Source: Crossaster papposus
Taxonomy: Eukaryota > Echinodermata > Asteroidea > Velatida > Solasteridae
NCBI GenBank assembly: GCA_037893245.1
Contig: JBAIAA010000351.1
Coordinates: forward strand, 620,001-684,000
Reading direction: 5' to 3'
DNA: 64,000 bases
The notes below the pieces were generated by a model. That model saw nothing but the letters and a program-made list of their open reading frames with translations, did no database searches and was not told the DNA's origin. The translations under genes were made by a program, and so were the position numbers. Below are positions 35,848 to 51,505 of the stretch, in pieces; within the stretch, counting starts at the first letter, position 1, and every line of letters starts with the position of its first letter.

Positions 35848-38800
35848 TTCAAAAGAACCTAAAAACAAATGTAAACATTGGTTTTTATGTTGATTATTTC
35901 CTAACGTTTCCAAAAATGTATAGTTTAGCAAATCTACACAAACAGTGAACGAAACTTTCAATATGTACATTATGAACCTGACTTGGAGGCAAGGGCTTTA
36001 CACACAAGCCACCCAACCAATCCTATCGGCTTGATCTGTTAGCTAAGCTTGATAGAATCCAAGGTATTATATTCCCATCGACCCAGTCCTATCGGCCTGA
36101 CCTTAGCAGCTGGATAGAATCCAAGGTATTCATATTCCCATCGACCCAATCCTACCGGCCTGACCTAATAGCTAAGCTGGATAGAATCCACGGTATTCAT
36201 ATAATAATAATAATTGGGGAGGCTAATCATCCTTACTTGCAGCTGGTGTGCTGAATTGCGAAGGATGCAAGTGACACCCAATGACTGTTCATGTGTCACG
36301 TCACATTAAAGAACCATTTTTTCAAAAGAACCTAAAAACAAATGTAAACATTGGTTTTTATGTTGATTATTTCCTAACGTTTCCAAAAATGTATAGTTTA
36401 GCAAATCTACACAAACAGTGAACGAAACTTTCAATATGTACATTATGAACCTGACTTGGAGGCAAGGGCTTTACACACAAGCCACCCAACCAATCCTATC
36501 GGCTTGATCTGTTAGCTAAGCTTGATAGAATCCAAGGTATTATATTCCCATCGACCCAGTCCTATCGGCCTGACCTTAGCTAAGCTGGATAGAATCCAAG
36601 GTATTCATATTCCCATCGACCCAATCCTACCGGCCTGACCTAATAGCTAAGCTGGATAGAATCCACGGTATTCATATAATAATAATAATTGGGGAGGCTA
36701 ATCATCCTTACTTGCAGCTGGTGTGCTGAATTGCGAAGGATGCAAGTGACACCCAATGACTGTTCATGTGTCACGTCACATTAAAGAACCATTTTTTCAA
36801 AAGAACCTAAAAACAAATGTAAACATTGGTTTTTATGTTGATTATTTCCTAACGTTTCCAAAAATGTATAGTTTAGCAAATCTACACAAACAGTGAACGA
36901 AACTTTCAATATGTACATTATGAACCTGACTTGGAGGCAAGGGCTTTACACACAAGCCACCCAACCAATCCTATCGGCTTGATCTGTTAGCTAAGCTTGA
37001 TAGAATCCAAGGTATTATATTCCCATCGACCCAGTCCTATCGGCCTGACCTTAGCAGCTGGATAGAATCCAAGGTATTCATATTCCCATCGACCCAATCC
37101 TACCGGCCTGACCTAATAGCTAAGCTGGATAGAATCCACGGTATTCATATAATAATAATAATTGGGGAGGCTAATCATCCTTACTTGCAGCTGGTGTGCT
37201 GAATTGCGAAGGATGCAAGTGACACCCAATGACTGTTCATGTGTCACGTCACATTAAAGAACCATTTTTTCAAAAGAACCTAAAAACAAATGTAAACATT
37301 GGTTTTTATGTTGATTATTTCCTAACGTTTCCAAAAATGTATAGTTTAGCAAATCTACACAAACAGTGAACGAAACTTTCAATATGTACATTATGAACCT
37401 GACTTGGAGGCAAGGGCTTTACACACAAGCCACCCAACCAATCCTATCGGCTTGATCTGTTAGCTAAGCTTGATAGAATCCAAGGTATTATATTCCCATC
37501 GACCCAGTCCTATCGGCCTGACCTTAGCTAAGCTGGATAGAATCCAAGGTATTCATATTCCCATCGACCCAATCCTACCGGCCTGACCTAATAGCTAAGC
37601 TGGATAGAATCCACGGTATTCATATAATAATAATAATTGGGGAGGCTAATCATCCTTACTTGCAGCTGGTGTGCTGAATTGCGAAGGATGCAAGTGACAC
37701 CCAATGACTGTTCATGTGTCACGTCACATTAAAGAACCATTTTTTCAAAAGAACCTAAAAACAAATGTAAACATTGGTTTTTATGTTGATTATTTCCTAA
37801 CGTTTCCAAAAATGTATAGTTTAGCAAATCTACACAAACAGTGAACGAAACTTTCAATATGTACATTATGAACCTGACTTGGAGGCAAGGGCTTTACACA
37901 CAAGCCACCCAACCAATCCTATCGGCTTGATCTGTTAGCTAAGCTTGATAGAATCCAAGGTATTATATTCCCATCGACCCAGTCCTATCGGCCTGACCTT
38001 AGCTAAGCTGGATAGAATCCAAGGTATTCATATTCCCATCGACCCAATCCTACCGGCCTGACCTAATAGCTAAGCTGGATAGAATCCACGGTATTCATAT
38101 AATAATAATAATTGGGGAGGCTAATCATCCTTACTTGCAGCTGGTGTGCTGAATTGCGAAGGATGCAAGTGACACCCAATGACTGTTCATGTGTCACGTC
38201 ACATTAAAGAACCATTTTTTCAAAAGAACCTAAAAACAAATGTAAACATTGGTTTTTATGTTGATTATTTCCTAACGTTTCCAAAAATGTATAGTTTAGC
38301 AAATCTACACAAACAGTGAACGAAACTTTCAATATGTACATTATGAACCTGACTTGGAGGCAAGGGCTTTACACACAAGCCACCCAACCAACCCTATCGG
38401 CTTGATCTGTTAGCTAAGCTTGATAGAATCCAAGGTATTATATTCCCATCGACCCAGTCCTATCGGCCTGACCTTAGCTAAGCTGGATAGAATCCAAGGT
38501 ATTCATATTCCCATCGACCCAATCCTACCGGCCTGACCTAATAGCTAAGCTGGATAGAATCCACGGTATTCATATAATAATAATAATTGGGGAGGCTAAT
38601 CATCCTTACTTGCAGCTGGTGTGCTGAATTGCGAAGGATGCAAGTGACACCCAATGACTGTTCATGTGTCACGTCACATTAAAGAACCATTTTTTCAAAA
38701 GAACCTAAAAACAAATGTAAACATTGGTTTTTATGTTGATTATTTCCTAACGTTTCCAAAAATGTATAGTTTAGCAAATCTACACAAACAGTGAACGAAA

Positions 38801-39166
38801 CTTTCAATATGTACATTATGAACCTGACTTGGAGGCAAGGGCTTTACACACAAGCCACCCAACCAATCCTATCGGCTGGATCTGTTAGCTAAGCTTGATA
38901 GAATCCAAGGTATTATATTCCCATCGACCCAGTCCTATCGGCCTGACCTTAGCAGCTGGATAGAATCCAAGGTATTCATATTCCCATCGACCCAATCCTA
39001 CCGGCCTGACCTAATAGCTAAGCTGGATAGAATCCACGGTATTCATATAATAATAATAATTGGGGAGGCTAATCATCCTTACTTGCAGCTGGTGTGCTGA
39101 ATTGCGAAGGATGCAAGTGACACCCAATGACTGTTCATGTGTCACGTCACATTAAAGAACCATTTT
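35848..39166 (+). repeat. Seven-unit block, second copy
   Basis: The same order of 473 and 475 bp units as 25948-29266. Private changes include C at about 38392 (CAACCCTATCGG) and G at about 38878 (GGCTGGATC). Two further units downstream (39167 and the 473 bp unit at 39642) begin another 475/473 alternation. Confidence 0.65.
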
Positions 39167-42015
39167 TTCAAAAGAACCTAAAAACAAATGTAAACATTGG
39201 TTTTTATGTTGATTATTTTCTAACGTTTCCAAAAATGTATAGTTTAGCAAATCTACACAAACAGTGAACGAAACTTTCAATATGTACATTATGAACCTGA
39301 CTTGGAGGCAAGGGCTTTACACACAAGCCACCTAACCAATCCTATCGGCTTGATCTGTTAGCTAAGCTTGATAGAATCCAAGGTATTATATTCCCATCGA
39401 CCCAGTCCTATCGGCCTGACCTTAGCTAAGCTGGATAGAATCCAAGGTATTCATATTCCCATCGACCCAATCCTACCGGCCTGACCTAATAGCTAAGCTG
39501 GATAGAATCCACGGTATTCATATAATAATAATAATTGGGGAGGCTAATCATCCTTACTTGCAGCTGGTGTGCTGAATTGCGAAGGATGCAAGTGACACCC
39601 AATGACTGTTCATGTGTCACGTCACATTAAAGAACCATTTTTTCAAAAGAACCTAAAAACAAATGTAAACATTGGTTTTTATGTTGATTATTTCCTAACG
39701 TTTCCAAAAATGTATAGTTTAGCAAATCTACACAAACAGTGAACGAAACTTTCAATATGTACATTATGAACCTGACTTGGAGGCAAGGGCTTTACACACA
39801 AGCCACCCAACCAATCCTATAGGCTTGATCTGTTAGCTAAGCTTGATAGAATCCAAGGTATTATATTCCCATCGACCCAGTCCTATCGGCCTGACCTTAG
39901 CAGCTGGATAGAATCCAAGGTATTCATATTCCCATCGACCCAATCCTACCGGCCTGACCTAATAGCTAAGCTGGATAGAATCCACGGTATTCATATAATA
40001 ATAATAATTGGGGAGGCTAATCATCCTTACTTGCAGCTGGTGTGCTGAATTGCGAAGGATGCAAGTGACACCCAATGACTGTTCATGTGTCACGTCACAT
40101 TAAAGAACCATTTTTTCAAAAGAACCTAAAAACAAATGTAAACATTGGGGTTTATGTTGATTATTTCCTAACGTTTCCAAAAATGTATAGTTTAGCAAAT
40201 CTACACAAACAGTGAACGAAACTTTCAATATGTACATTATGAACCTGACTTGGAGGCAAGGGCTTTACACACAAGCCACCCAACCAATCCTATCGGCTTG
40301 ATTTGTTAGCTAAGCTTGATAGAATCCAAGGTATTATATTCCCATCGACCCAGTCCTATCGGCCTGACCTTAGCTAAGCTGGATAGAATCCAAGGTATTC
40401 ATATTCCCATCGACCCAATCCTACCGGCCTGACCTAATAGCTAAGCTGGATAGAATCCACGGTATTCATATAATAATAATAATTGGGGAGGCTAATCATC
40501 CTTACTTGCAGCTGGTGTGCTGAATTGCGAAGGATGCAAGTGACACCCAATGACTGTTCATGTGTCACGTCACATTAAAGAACCATTTTTTCAAAAGAAC
40601 CTAAAAACAAATGTAAACATTGGTTTTTATGTTGATTATTTCCTAACGTTTCCAAAAATGTATAGTTTAGCAAATCTACACACAACAGTGAACGAAACTT
40701 TCAATATGTACATTATGAACCTGACTTGGAGGCAAGGGCTTTACACACAAGCCACCCAACCAATCCTATCGGCTTGATCTGTTAGCTAAGCTTGATAGAA
40801 TCCAAGGTATTATATTCCCATCGACCCAGTCCTATCGGCCTGACCTTAGCTAAGCTGGATAGAATCCAAGGTATTCATATTCCCATCGACCCAATCCTAC
40901 CGGCCTGACCTAATAGCTAAGCTGGATAGAATCCACGGTATTCATATAATAATAATAATTGGGGAGGCTAATCATCCTTACTTGCAGCTGGTGTGCTGAA
41001 TTGCGAAGGATGCAAGTGACACCCAATGACTGTTCATGTGTCACGTCACATTAAAGAACCATTTTTTCAAAAGAACCTAAAAACAAATGTAAACATTGGT
41101 TTTTATGTTGATTATTTCCTAACGTTTCCAAAAAGGTATAGTTTAGCAAATCTACACAAACAGTGAACGAAACTTTCAATATGTACATTATGAACCTGAC
41201 TTGGAGGCAAGGGCTTTACACACAAGCCACCCAACCAATCCTATCGGCTTGATCTGTTAGCTAAGCTTGATAGAATCCAAGGTATTATATTCCCATCGAC
41301 CCAGTCCTATCGGCCTGACCTTAGCTAAGCTGGATAGAATCCAAGGTATTCATATTCCCATCGACCCAATCCTACCGGCCTGACCTAATAGCTAAGCTGG
41401 ATAGAATCCACGGTATTCATATAATAATAATAATTGGGGAGGCTAATCATCCTTACTTGCAGCTGGTGTGCTGAATTGCGAAGGATGCAAGTGACACCCA
41501 ATGACTGTTCATGTGTCACGTCACATTAAAGAACCATTTTTTCAAAAGAACCTAAAAACAAATGTAAACATTGGTTTTTATGTTGATTATTTCCTAACGT
41601 TTCCAAAAATGTATAGTTTAGCAAATCTACACAAACAGTGAACGAAACTTTCAATATGTACATTATGAACCTGACTTGGAGGCAAGGGCTTTACACACAA
41701 GCCACCCAACCAATCCTATCGGCTTGATCTGTTAGCTAAGCTTGATAGAATCCAAGGTATTATATTCCCATCGACCCAGTCCTATCGGCCTGACCTTAGC
41801 TAAGCTGGATAGAATCCAAGGTATTCATATTCCCATCGACCCAATCCTACCGGCCTGACCTAATAGCTAAGCTGGATAGAATCCACGGTATTCATATAAT
41901 AATAATAATTGGGGAGGCTAATCATCCTTACTTGCAGCTGGTGTGCTGAATTGCGAAGGATGCAAGTGACACCCAATGACTGTTCATGTGTCACGTCACA
42001 TTAAAGAACCATTTT

Positions 42016-45000
42016 TTCAAAAGAACCTAAAAACAAATGTAAACATTGGTTTTTATGTTGATTATTTCCTAACGTTTCCAAAAATGTATAGTTTAGCAAA
42101 TCTACACAAACAGTGAACGAAACTTTCAATATGTACATTATGAACCTGACTTGGAGGCAAGGGCTTTACACACAAGCCACCCAACCAATCCTATCGGCTT
42201 GATCTGTTAGCTAAGCTTGATAGAATCCAAGGTATTATATTCCCATCGACCCAGTCCTATCGGCCTGACCTTAGCAGCTGGATAGAATCCAAGGTATTCA
42301 TATTCCCATCGACCCAATCCTACCGGCCTGACCTAATAGCTAAGCTGGATAGAATCCACGGTATTCATATAATAATAATAATTGGGGAGGCTAATCATCC
42401 TTACTTGCAGCTGGTGTGCTGAATTGCGAAGGATGCAAGTGACACCCAATGACTGTTCATGTGTCACGTCACATTAAAGAACCATTTTTTCAAAAGAACC
42501 TAAAAACAAATGTAAACATTGGTTTTTATGTTGATTATTTCCTAACGTTTCCAAAAATGTATAGTTTAGCAAATCTACACAAACAGTGAACGAAACTTTC
42601 AATATGTACATTATGAACCTGACTTGGAGGCAAGGGCTTTACACACAAGCCACCCAACCAATCCTATCGGCTTGATCTGTTAGCTAAGCTTGATAGAATC
42701 CAAGGTATTATATTCCCATCGACCCAGTCCTATCGGCCTGACCTTAGCTAAGCTGGATAGAATCCAAGGTATTCATATTCCCATCGACCCAATCCTACCG
42801 GCCTGACCTAATAGCTAAGCTGGATAGAATCCACGGTATTCATATAATAATAATAATTGGGGAGGCTAATCATCCTTACTTGCAGCTGGTGTGCTGAATT
42901 GCGAAGGATGCAAGTGACACCCAATGACTGTTCATGTGTCACGTCACATTAAAGAACCATTTTTTCAAAAGAACCTAAAAACAAATGTAAACATTGGTTT
43001 TTATGTTGATTATTTCCTAACGTTTCCAAAAATGTATAGTTTAGCAAATCTACACAAACAGTGAACGAAACTTTCAATATGTACATTATGAACCTGACTT
43101 GGAGGCAAGGGCTTTACACACAAGCCACCCAACCAATCCTATCGGCTTGATCTGTTAGCTAAGCTTGATAGAATCCAAGGTATTATATTCCCATCGACCC
43201 AGTCCTATCGGCCTGACCTTAGCTAAGCTGGATAGAATCCAAGGTATTCATATTCCCATCGACCCAATCCTACCGGCCTGACCTAATAGCTAAGCTGGAT
43301 AGAATCCACGGTATTCATATAATAATAATAATTGGGGAGGCTAATCATCCTTACTTGCAGCTGGTGTGCTGAATTGCGAAGGATGCAAGTGACACCCAAT
43401 GACTGTTCATGTGTCACGTCACATTAAAGAACCATTTTTTCAAAAGAACCTAAAAACAAATGTAAACATTGGTTGTTATGTTGATTATTTCCTAACGTTT
43501 CCAAAAATGTATAGTTTAGCAAATCTACACAAACAGTGAACGAAACTTTCAATATGTACATTATGAACCTGACTTGGAGGCAAGGGCTTTACACACAAGC
43601 CACCCAACCAATCCTATCGGCTTGATCTGTTAGCTAAGCTTGATAGAATCCAAGGTATTATATTCCCATCGACCCAGTCCTATCGGCCTGACCTTAGCTA
43701 AGCTGGATAGAATCCAAGGTATTCATATTCCCATCGACCCAATCCTACCGGCCTGACCTAATAGCTAAGCTGGATAGAATCCACGGTATTCATATAATAA
43801 TAATAATTGGGGAGGCTAATCATCCTTACTTGCAGCTGGTGTGCTGAATTGCGAAGGATGCAAGTGACACCCAATGACTGTTCATGTGTCACGTCACATT
43901 AAAGAACCATTTTTTCAAAAGAACCTAAAAACAAATGTAAACATTGGTTTTTATGTTGATTATTTCCTAACGTTTCCAAAAATGTATAGTTTAGCAAATC
44001 TACACAAACAGTGAACGAAACTTTCAATATGTACATTATGAACCTGACTTGGAGGCAAGGGCTTTACACACAAGCCACCCAACCAATCCTATCGGCTTGA
44101 TCTGTTAGCTAAGCTTGATAGAATCCAAGGTATTATATTCCCATCGACCCAGTCCTATCGGCCTGACCTTAGCAGCTGGATAGAATCCAAGGTATTCATA
44201 TTCCCATCGACCCAATCCTACCGGCCTGACCTAATAGCTAAGCTGGATAGAATCCACGGTATTCATATAATAATAATAATTGGGGAGGCTAATCATCCTT
44301 ACTTGCAGCTGGTGTGCTGAATTGCGAAGGATGCAAGTGACACCCAATGACTGTTCATGTGTCACGTCACATTAAAGAACCATTTTTTCAAAAGAACCTA
44401 AAAACAAATGTAAACATTGGTTTTTATGTTGATTATTTCCTAACGTTTCCAAAAATGTATAGTTTAGCAAATCTACACAAACAGTGAACGAAACTTTCAA
44501 TATGTACATTATGAACCTGACTTGGAGGCAAGGGCTTTACACACAAGCCACCCAACCAATCCTATCGGCTTGATCTGTTAGCTAAGCTTGATAGAATCCA
44601 AGGTATTATATTCCCATCGACCCAGTCCTATCGGCCTGACCTTAGCTAAGCTGGATAGAATCCAAGGTATTCATATTCCCATCGACCCAATCCTACCGGC
44701 CTGACCTAATAGCTAAGCTGGATAGAATCCACGGTATTCATATAATAATAATAATTGGGGAGGCTAATCATCCTTACTTGCAGCTGGTGTGCTGAATTGC
44801 GAAGGATGCAAGTGACACCCAATGACTGTTCATGTGTCACGTCACATTAAAGAACCATTTTTTCAAAAGAACCTAAAAACAAATGTAAACATTGGTTTTT
44901 ATGTTGATTATTTCCTAACGTTTCCAAAAATGTATAGTTTAGCAAATCTACACAAACAGTGAACGAAACTTTCAATATGTACATTATGAACCTGACTTGG

Positions 45001-47709
45001 AGGCAAGGGCTTTACACACAAGCCACCCAACCAATCCTATCGGCTTGATCTGTTAGCTAAGCTTGATAGAATCCAAGGTATTATATTCCCATCGACCCAG
45101 TCCTATCGGCCTGACCTTAGCTAAGCTGGATAGAATCCAAGGTATTCATATTCCCATCGACCCAATCCTACCGGCCTGACCTAATAGCTAAGCTGGATAG
45201 AATCCACGGTATTCATATAATAATAATAATTGGGGAGGCTAATCATCCTTACTTGCAGCTGGTGTGCTGAATTGCGAAGGATGCAAGTGACACCCAATGA
45301 CTGTTCATGTGTCACGTCACATTAAAGAACCATTTTTTCAAAAGAACCTAAAAACAAATGTAAACATTGGTTGTTATGTTGATTATTTCCTAACGTTTCC
45401 AAAAATGTATAGTTTAGCAAATCTACACAAACAGTGAACGAAACTTTCAATATGTACATTATGAACCTGACTTGGAGGCAAGGGCTTTACACACAAGCCA
45501 CCCAACCAATCCTATCGGCTTGATCTGTTAGCTAAGCTTGATAGAATCCAAGGTATTATATTCCCATCGACCCAGTCCTATCGGCCTGACCTTAGCTAAG
45601 CTGGATAGAATCCAAGGTATTCATATTCCCATCGACCCAATCCTACCGGCCTGACCTAATAGCTAAGCTGGATAGAATCCACGGTATTCATATAATAATA
45701 ATAATTGGGGAGGCTAATCATCCTTACTTGCAGCTGGTGTGCTGAATTGCGAAGGATGCAAGTGACACCCAATGACTGTTCATGTGTCACGTCACATTAA
45801 AGAACCATTTTTTCAAAAGAACCTAAAAACAAATGTAAACATTGGTTTTTATGTTGATTATTTCCTAACGTTTCCAAAAATGTATAGTTTAGCAAATCTA
45901 CACAAACAGTGAACGAAACTTTCAATATGTACATTATGAACCTGACTTGGAGGCAAGGGCTTTACACACAAGCCACCCAACCAATCCTATCGGCTTGATC
46001 TGTTAGCTAAGCTTGATAGAATCCAAGGTATTATATTCCCATCGACCCAGTCCTATCGGCCTGACCTTAGCAGCTGGATAGAATCCAAGGTATTCATATT
46101 CCCATCGACCCAATCCTACCGGCCTGACCTAATAGCTAAGCTGGATAGAATCCACGGTATTCATATAATAATAATAATTGGGGAGGCTAATCATCCTTAC
46201 TTGCAGCTGGTGTGCTGAATTGCGAAGGATGCAAGTGACACCCAATGACTGTTCATGTGTCACGTCACATTAAAGAACCATTTTTTCAAAAGAACCTAAA
46301 AACAAATGTAAACATTGGTTTTTATGTTGATTATTTCCTAACGTTTCCAAAAATGTATAGTTTAGCAAATCTACACAAACAGTGAACGAAACTTTCAATA
46401 TGTACATTATGAACCTGACTTGGAGGCAAGGGCTTTACACACAAGCCACCCAACCAATCCTATCGGCTTGATCTGTTAGCTAAGCTTGATAGAATCCAAG
46501 GTATTATATTCCCATCGACCCAGTCCTATCGGCCTGACCTTAGCTAAGCTGGATAGAATCCAAGGTATTCATATTCCCATCGACCCAATCCTACCGGCCT
46601 GACCTAATAGCTAAGCTGGATAGAATCCACGGTATTCATATAATAATAATAATTGGGGAGGCTAATCATCCTTACTTGCAGCTGGTGTGCTGAATTGCGA
46701 AGGATGCAAGTGACACCCAATGACTGTTCATGTGTCACGTCACATTAAAGAACCATTTTTTCAAAAGAACCTAAAAACAAATGTAAACATTGGTTTTTAT
46801 GTTGATTATTTCCTAACGTTTCCAAAAATGTATAGTTTAGCAAATCTACACAAACAGTGAACGAAACTTTCAATATGTACATTATGAACCTGACTTGGAG
46901 GCAAGGGCTTTACACACAAGCCACCCAACCAATCCTATCGGCTTGATCTGTTAGCTAAGCTTGATAGAATCCAAGGTATTATATTCCCATCGACCCAGTC
47001 CTATCGGCCTGACCTTAGCTAAGCTGGATAGAATCCAAGGTATTCATATTCCCATCGACCCAATCCTACCGGCCTGACCTAATAGCTAAGCTGGATAGAA
47101 TCCACGGTATTCATATAATAATAATAATTGGGGAGGCTAATCATCCTTACTTGCAGCTGGTGTGCTGAATTGCGAAGGATGCAAGTGACACCCAATGACT
47201 GTTCATGTGTCACGTCACATTAAAGAACCATTTTTTCAAAAGAACCTAAAAACAAATGTAAACATTGGTTTTTATGTTGATTATTTCCTAACGTTTCCAA
47301 AAATGTATAGTTTAGCAAATCTACACAAACAGTGAACGAAACTTTCAATATGTACATTATGAACCTGACTTGGAGGCAAGGGCTTTACACACAAGCCACC
47401 CAACCAATCCTATCGGCTTGATCTGTTAGCTAAGCTTGATAGAATCCAAGGTATTATATTCCCATCGACCCAGTCCTATCGGCCTGACCTTAGCTAAGCT
47501 GGATAGAATCCAAGGTATTCATATTCTCATCGACCCAATCCTACCGGCCTGACCTAATAGCTAAGCTGGATAGAATCCACGGTATTCATATAATAATAAT
47601 AATTGGGGAGGCTAATCATCCTTACTTGCAGCTGGTGTGCTGAATTGCGAAGGATGCAAGTGACACCCAATGACTGTTCATGTGTCACGTCACATTAAAG
47701 AACCATTTT
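42016..47709 (+). repeat. Young 4-mer higher-order repeat, 1,898 bp x 3
   Basis: A 473 bp unit followed by three 475 bp units occurs three times, starting at 42016, 43914 and 45812. The first two copies share G in GGTTGTTATG at 43475 and 45373, exactly 1,898 bp apart, in the fourth unit. The third copy lacks this G and has T at 47527 instead, so it is related but not identical. Confidence 0.8.
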
Positions 47710-48657
47710 TTCAAAAGAACCTAAAAACAAATGTAAACATTGGTTTTTATGTTGATTATTTCCTAACGTTTCCAAAAATGTATAGTTTAGCAAATCTACA
47801 CAAACAGTGAACGAAACTTTCAATATGTACATTATGAACCTGACTTGGAGGCAAGGGCTTTACACACAAGCCACCCAACCAATCCTATCGGCTTGATCTG
47901 TTAGCTAAGCTTGATAGAATCCAAGGTATTATATTCCCATCGACCCAGTCCTATCGGCCTGACCTTAGCTAAGCTGGATAGAATCCAAGGTATTCATATT
48001 CCCATCGACCCAATCCTACCGGCCTGACCTAATAGCTAAGCTGGATAGAATCCACGGTATTCATATAATAATAATAATTGGGGAGGCTAATCATCCTTAC
48101 TTGCAGCTGGTGTGCTGAATTGCGAAGGATGCAAGTGACACCCAATGACTGTTCATGTGTCACGTCACATTAAAGAACCATTTTTTCAAAAGAACCTAAA
48201 AACAAATGTAAACATTAGTTTTTATGTTGATTATTTCCTAACGTTTCCAAAAATGTATAGTTTAGCAAATCTACACAAACAGTGAACGAAACTTTCAATA
48301 TGTACATTATGAACCTGACTTGGAGGCAAGGGCTTTACACACAAGCCACCCAACCAATCCTATCGGCTTGATCTGTTAGCTAAGCTTGATAGAATCCAAG
48401 GTATTATATTCCCATCGACCCAGTCCTATCGGCCTGACCTTAGCAGCTGGATAGAATCCAAGGTATTCATATTCCCATCGACCCAATCCTACCGGCCTGA
48501 CCTAATAGCTAAGCTGGATAGAATCCACGGTATTCATATAATAATAATAATTGGGGAGGCTAATCATCCTTACTTGCAGCTGGTGTGCTGAATTGCGAAG
48601 GATGCAAGTGACACCCAATGACTGTTCATGTGTCACGTCACATTAAAGAACCATTTT
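47235..48657 (+). repeat. Segment of 6-mer repeat, copy 1 (2,848 bp period)
   Basis: T at 47527 (ATATTCTCATCG) and A at 48217 (ACATTAGTTT) recur at 50375 and 51065, both 2,848 bp downstream (five 475 bp units plus one 473 bp unit). The second marked unit is a 473 bp unit in both copies. Confidence 0.85.
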
Positions 48658-50082
48658 TTCAAAAGAACCTAAAAACAAATGTAAACATTGGTTTTTATGT
48701 TGATTATTTCCTAACGTTTCCAAAAATGTATAGTTTAGCAAATCTACACAAACAGTGAACGAAACTTTCAATATGTACATTATGAACCTGACTTGGAGGC
48801 AAGGGCTTTACACACAAGCCACCCAACCAATCCTATCGGCTTGATCTGTTAGCTAAGCTTGATAGAATCCAAGGTATTATATTCCCATCGACCCAGTCCT
48901 ATCGGCCTGACCTTAGCTAAGCTGGATAGAATCCAAGGTATTCATATTCCCATCGACCCAATCCTACCGGCCTGACCTAATAGCTAAGCTGGATAGAATC
49001 CACGGTATTCATATAATAATAATAATTGGGGAGGCTAATCATCCTTACTTGCAGCTGGTGTGCTGAATTGCGAAGGATGCAAGTGACACCCAATGACTGT
49101 TCATGTGTCACGTCACATTAAAGAACCATTTTTTCAAAAGAACCTAAAAACAAATGTAAACATTGGTTTTTATGTTGATTATTTCCTAACGTTTCCAAAA
49201 ATGTATAGTTTAGCAAATCTACACAAACAGTGAACGAAACTTTCAATATGTACATTATGAACCTGACTTGGAGGCAAGGGCTTTACACACAAGCCACCCA
49301 ACCAATCCTATCGGCTTGATCTGTTAGCTAAGCTTGATAGAATCCAAGGTATTATATTCCCATCGACCCAGTCCTATCGGCCTGACCTTAGCTAAGCTGG
49401 ATAGAATCCAAGGTATTCATATTCCCATCGACCCAATCCTACCGGCCTGACCTAATAGCTAAGCTGGATAGAATCCACGGTATTCATATAATAATAATAA
49501 TTGGGGAGGCTAATCATCCTTACTTGCAGCTGGTGTGCTGAATTGCGAAGGATGCAAGTGACACCCAATGACTGTTCATGTGTCACGTCACATTAAAGAA
49601 CCATTTTTTCAAAAGAACCTAAAAACAAATGTAAACATTGGTTTTTATGTTGATTATTTCCTAACGTTTCCAAAAATGTATAGTTTAGCAAATCTACACA
49701 AACAGTGAACGAAACTTTCAATATGTACATTATGAACCTGACTTGGAGGCAAGGGCTTTACACACAAGCCACCCAACCAATCCTATCGGCTTGATCTGTT
49801 AGCTAAGCTTGATAGAATCCAAGGTATTATATTCCCATCGACCCAGTCCTATCGGCCTGACCTTAGCTAAGCTGGATAGAATCCAAGGTATTCATATTCC
49901 CATCGACCCAATCCTACCGGCCTGACCTAATAGCTAAGCTGGATAGAATCCACGGTATTCATATAATAATAATAATTGGGGAGGCTAATCATCCTTACTT
50001 GCAGCTGGTGTGCTGAATTGCGAAGGATGCAAGTGACACCCAATGACTGTTCATGTGTCACGTCACATTAAAGAACCATTTT

Positions 50083-51505
50083 TTCAAAAGAACCTAAAAA
50101 CAAATGTAAACATTGGTTTTTATGTTGATTATTTCCTAACGTTTCCAAAAATGTATAGTTTAGCAAATCTACACAAACAGTGAACGAAACTTTCAATATG
50201 TACATTATGAACCTGACTTGGAGGCAAGGGCTTTACACACAAGCCACCCAACCAATCCTATCGGCTTGATCTGTTAGCTAAGCTTGATAGAATCCAAGGT
50301 ATTATATTCCCATCGACCCAGTCCTATCGGCCTGACCTTAGCTAAGCTGGATAGAATCCAAGGTATTCATATTCTCATCGACCCAATCCTACCGGCCTGA
50401 CCTAATAGCTAAGCTGGATAGAATCCACGGTATTCATATAATAATAATAATTGGGGAGGCTAATCATCCTTACTTGCAGCTGGTGTGCTGAATTGCGAAG
50501 GATGCAAGTGACACCCAATGACTGTTCATGTGTCACGTCACATTAAAGAACCATTTTTTCAAAAGAACCTAAAAACAAATGTAAACATTGGTTTTTATGT
50601 TGATTATTTCCTAACGTTTCCAAAAATGTATAGTTTAGCAAATCTACACAAACAGTGAACGAAACTTTCAATATGTACATTATGAACCTGACTTGGAGGC
50701 AAGGGCTTTACACACAAGCCACCCAACCAATCCTATCGGCTTGATCTGTTAGCTAAGCTTGATAGAATCCAAGGTATTATATTCCCATCGACCCAGTCCT
50801 ATCGGCCTGACCTTAGCTAAGCTGGATAGAATCCAAGGTATTCATATTCCCATCGACCCAATCCTACCGGCCTGACCTAATAGCTAAGCTGGATAGAATC
50901 CACGGTATTCATATAATAATAATAATTGGGGAGGCTAATCATCCTTACTTGCAGCTGGTGTGCTGAATTGCGAAGGATGCAAGTGACACCCAATGACTGT
51001 TCATGTGTCACGTCACATTAAAGAACCATTTTTTCAAAAGAACCTAAAAACAAATGTAAACATTAGTTTTTATGTTGATTATTTCCTAACGTTTCCAAAA
51101 ATGTATAGTTTAGCAAATCTACACAAACAGTGAACGAAACTTTCAATATGTACATTATGAACCTGACTTGGAGGCAAGGGCTTTACACACAAGCCACCCA
51201 ACCAATCCTATCGGCTTGATCTGTTAGCTAAGCTTGATAGAATCCAAGGTATTATATTCCCATCGACCCAGTCCTATCGGCCTGACCTTAGCAGCTGGAT
51301 AGAATCCAAGGTATTCATATTCCCATCGACCCAATCCTACCGGCCTGACCTAATAGCTAAGCTGGATAGAATCCACGGTATTCATATAATAATAATAATT
51401 GGGGAGGCTAATCATCCTTACTTGCAGCTGGTGTGCTGAATTGCGAAGGATGCAAGTGACACCCAATGACTGTTCATGTGTCACGTCACATTAAAGAACC
51501 ATTTT
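50083..51505 (+). repeat. Segment of 6-mer repeat, copy 2
   Basis: Carries T at 50375 and A at 51065, matching copy 1. The A variant together with the 473 bp deletion appears once more in the unit at 56256, eleven units further on, linking this lineage to the mosaic unit there. Confidence 0.85.

Noticed and set aside
40550..40777. 75-codon plus-strand open frame
   Set aside because: It is created by the single extra C near 40681 that bypasses the usual stop in CAAACAGTGAAC. It is private to one unit and has no family resemblance.
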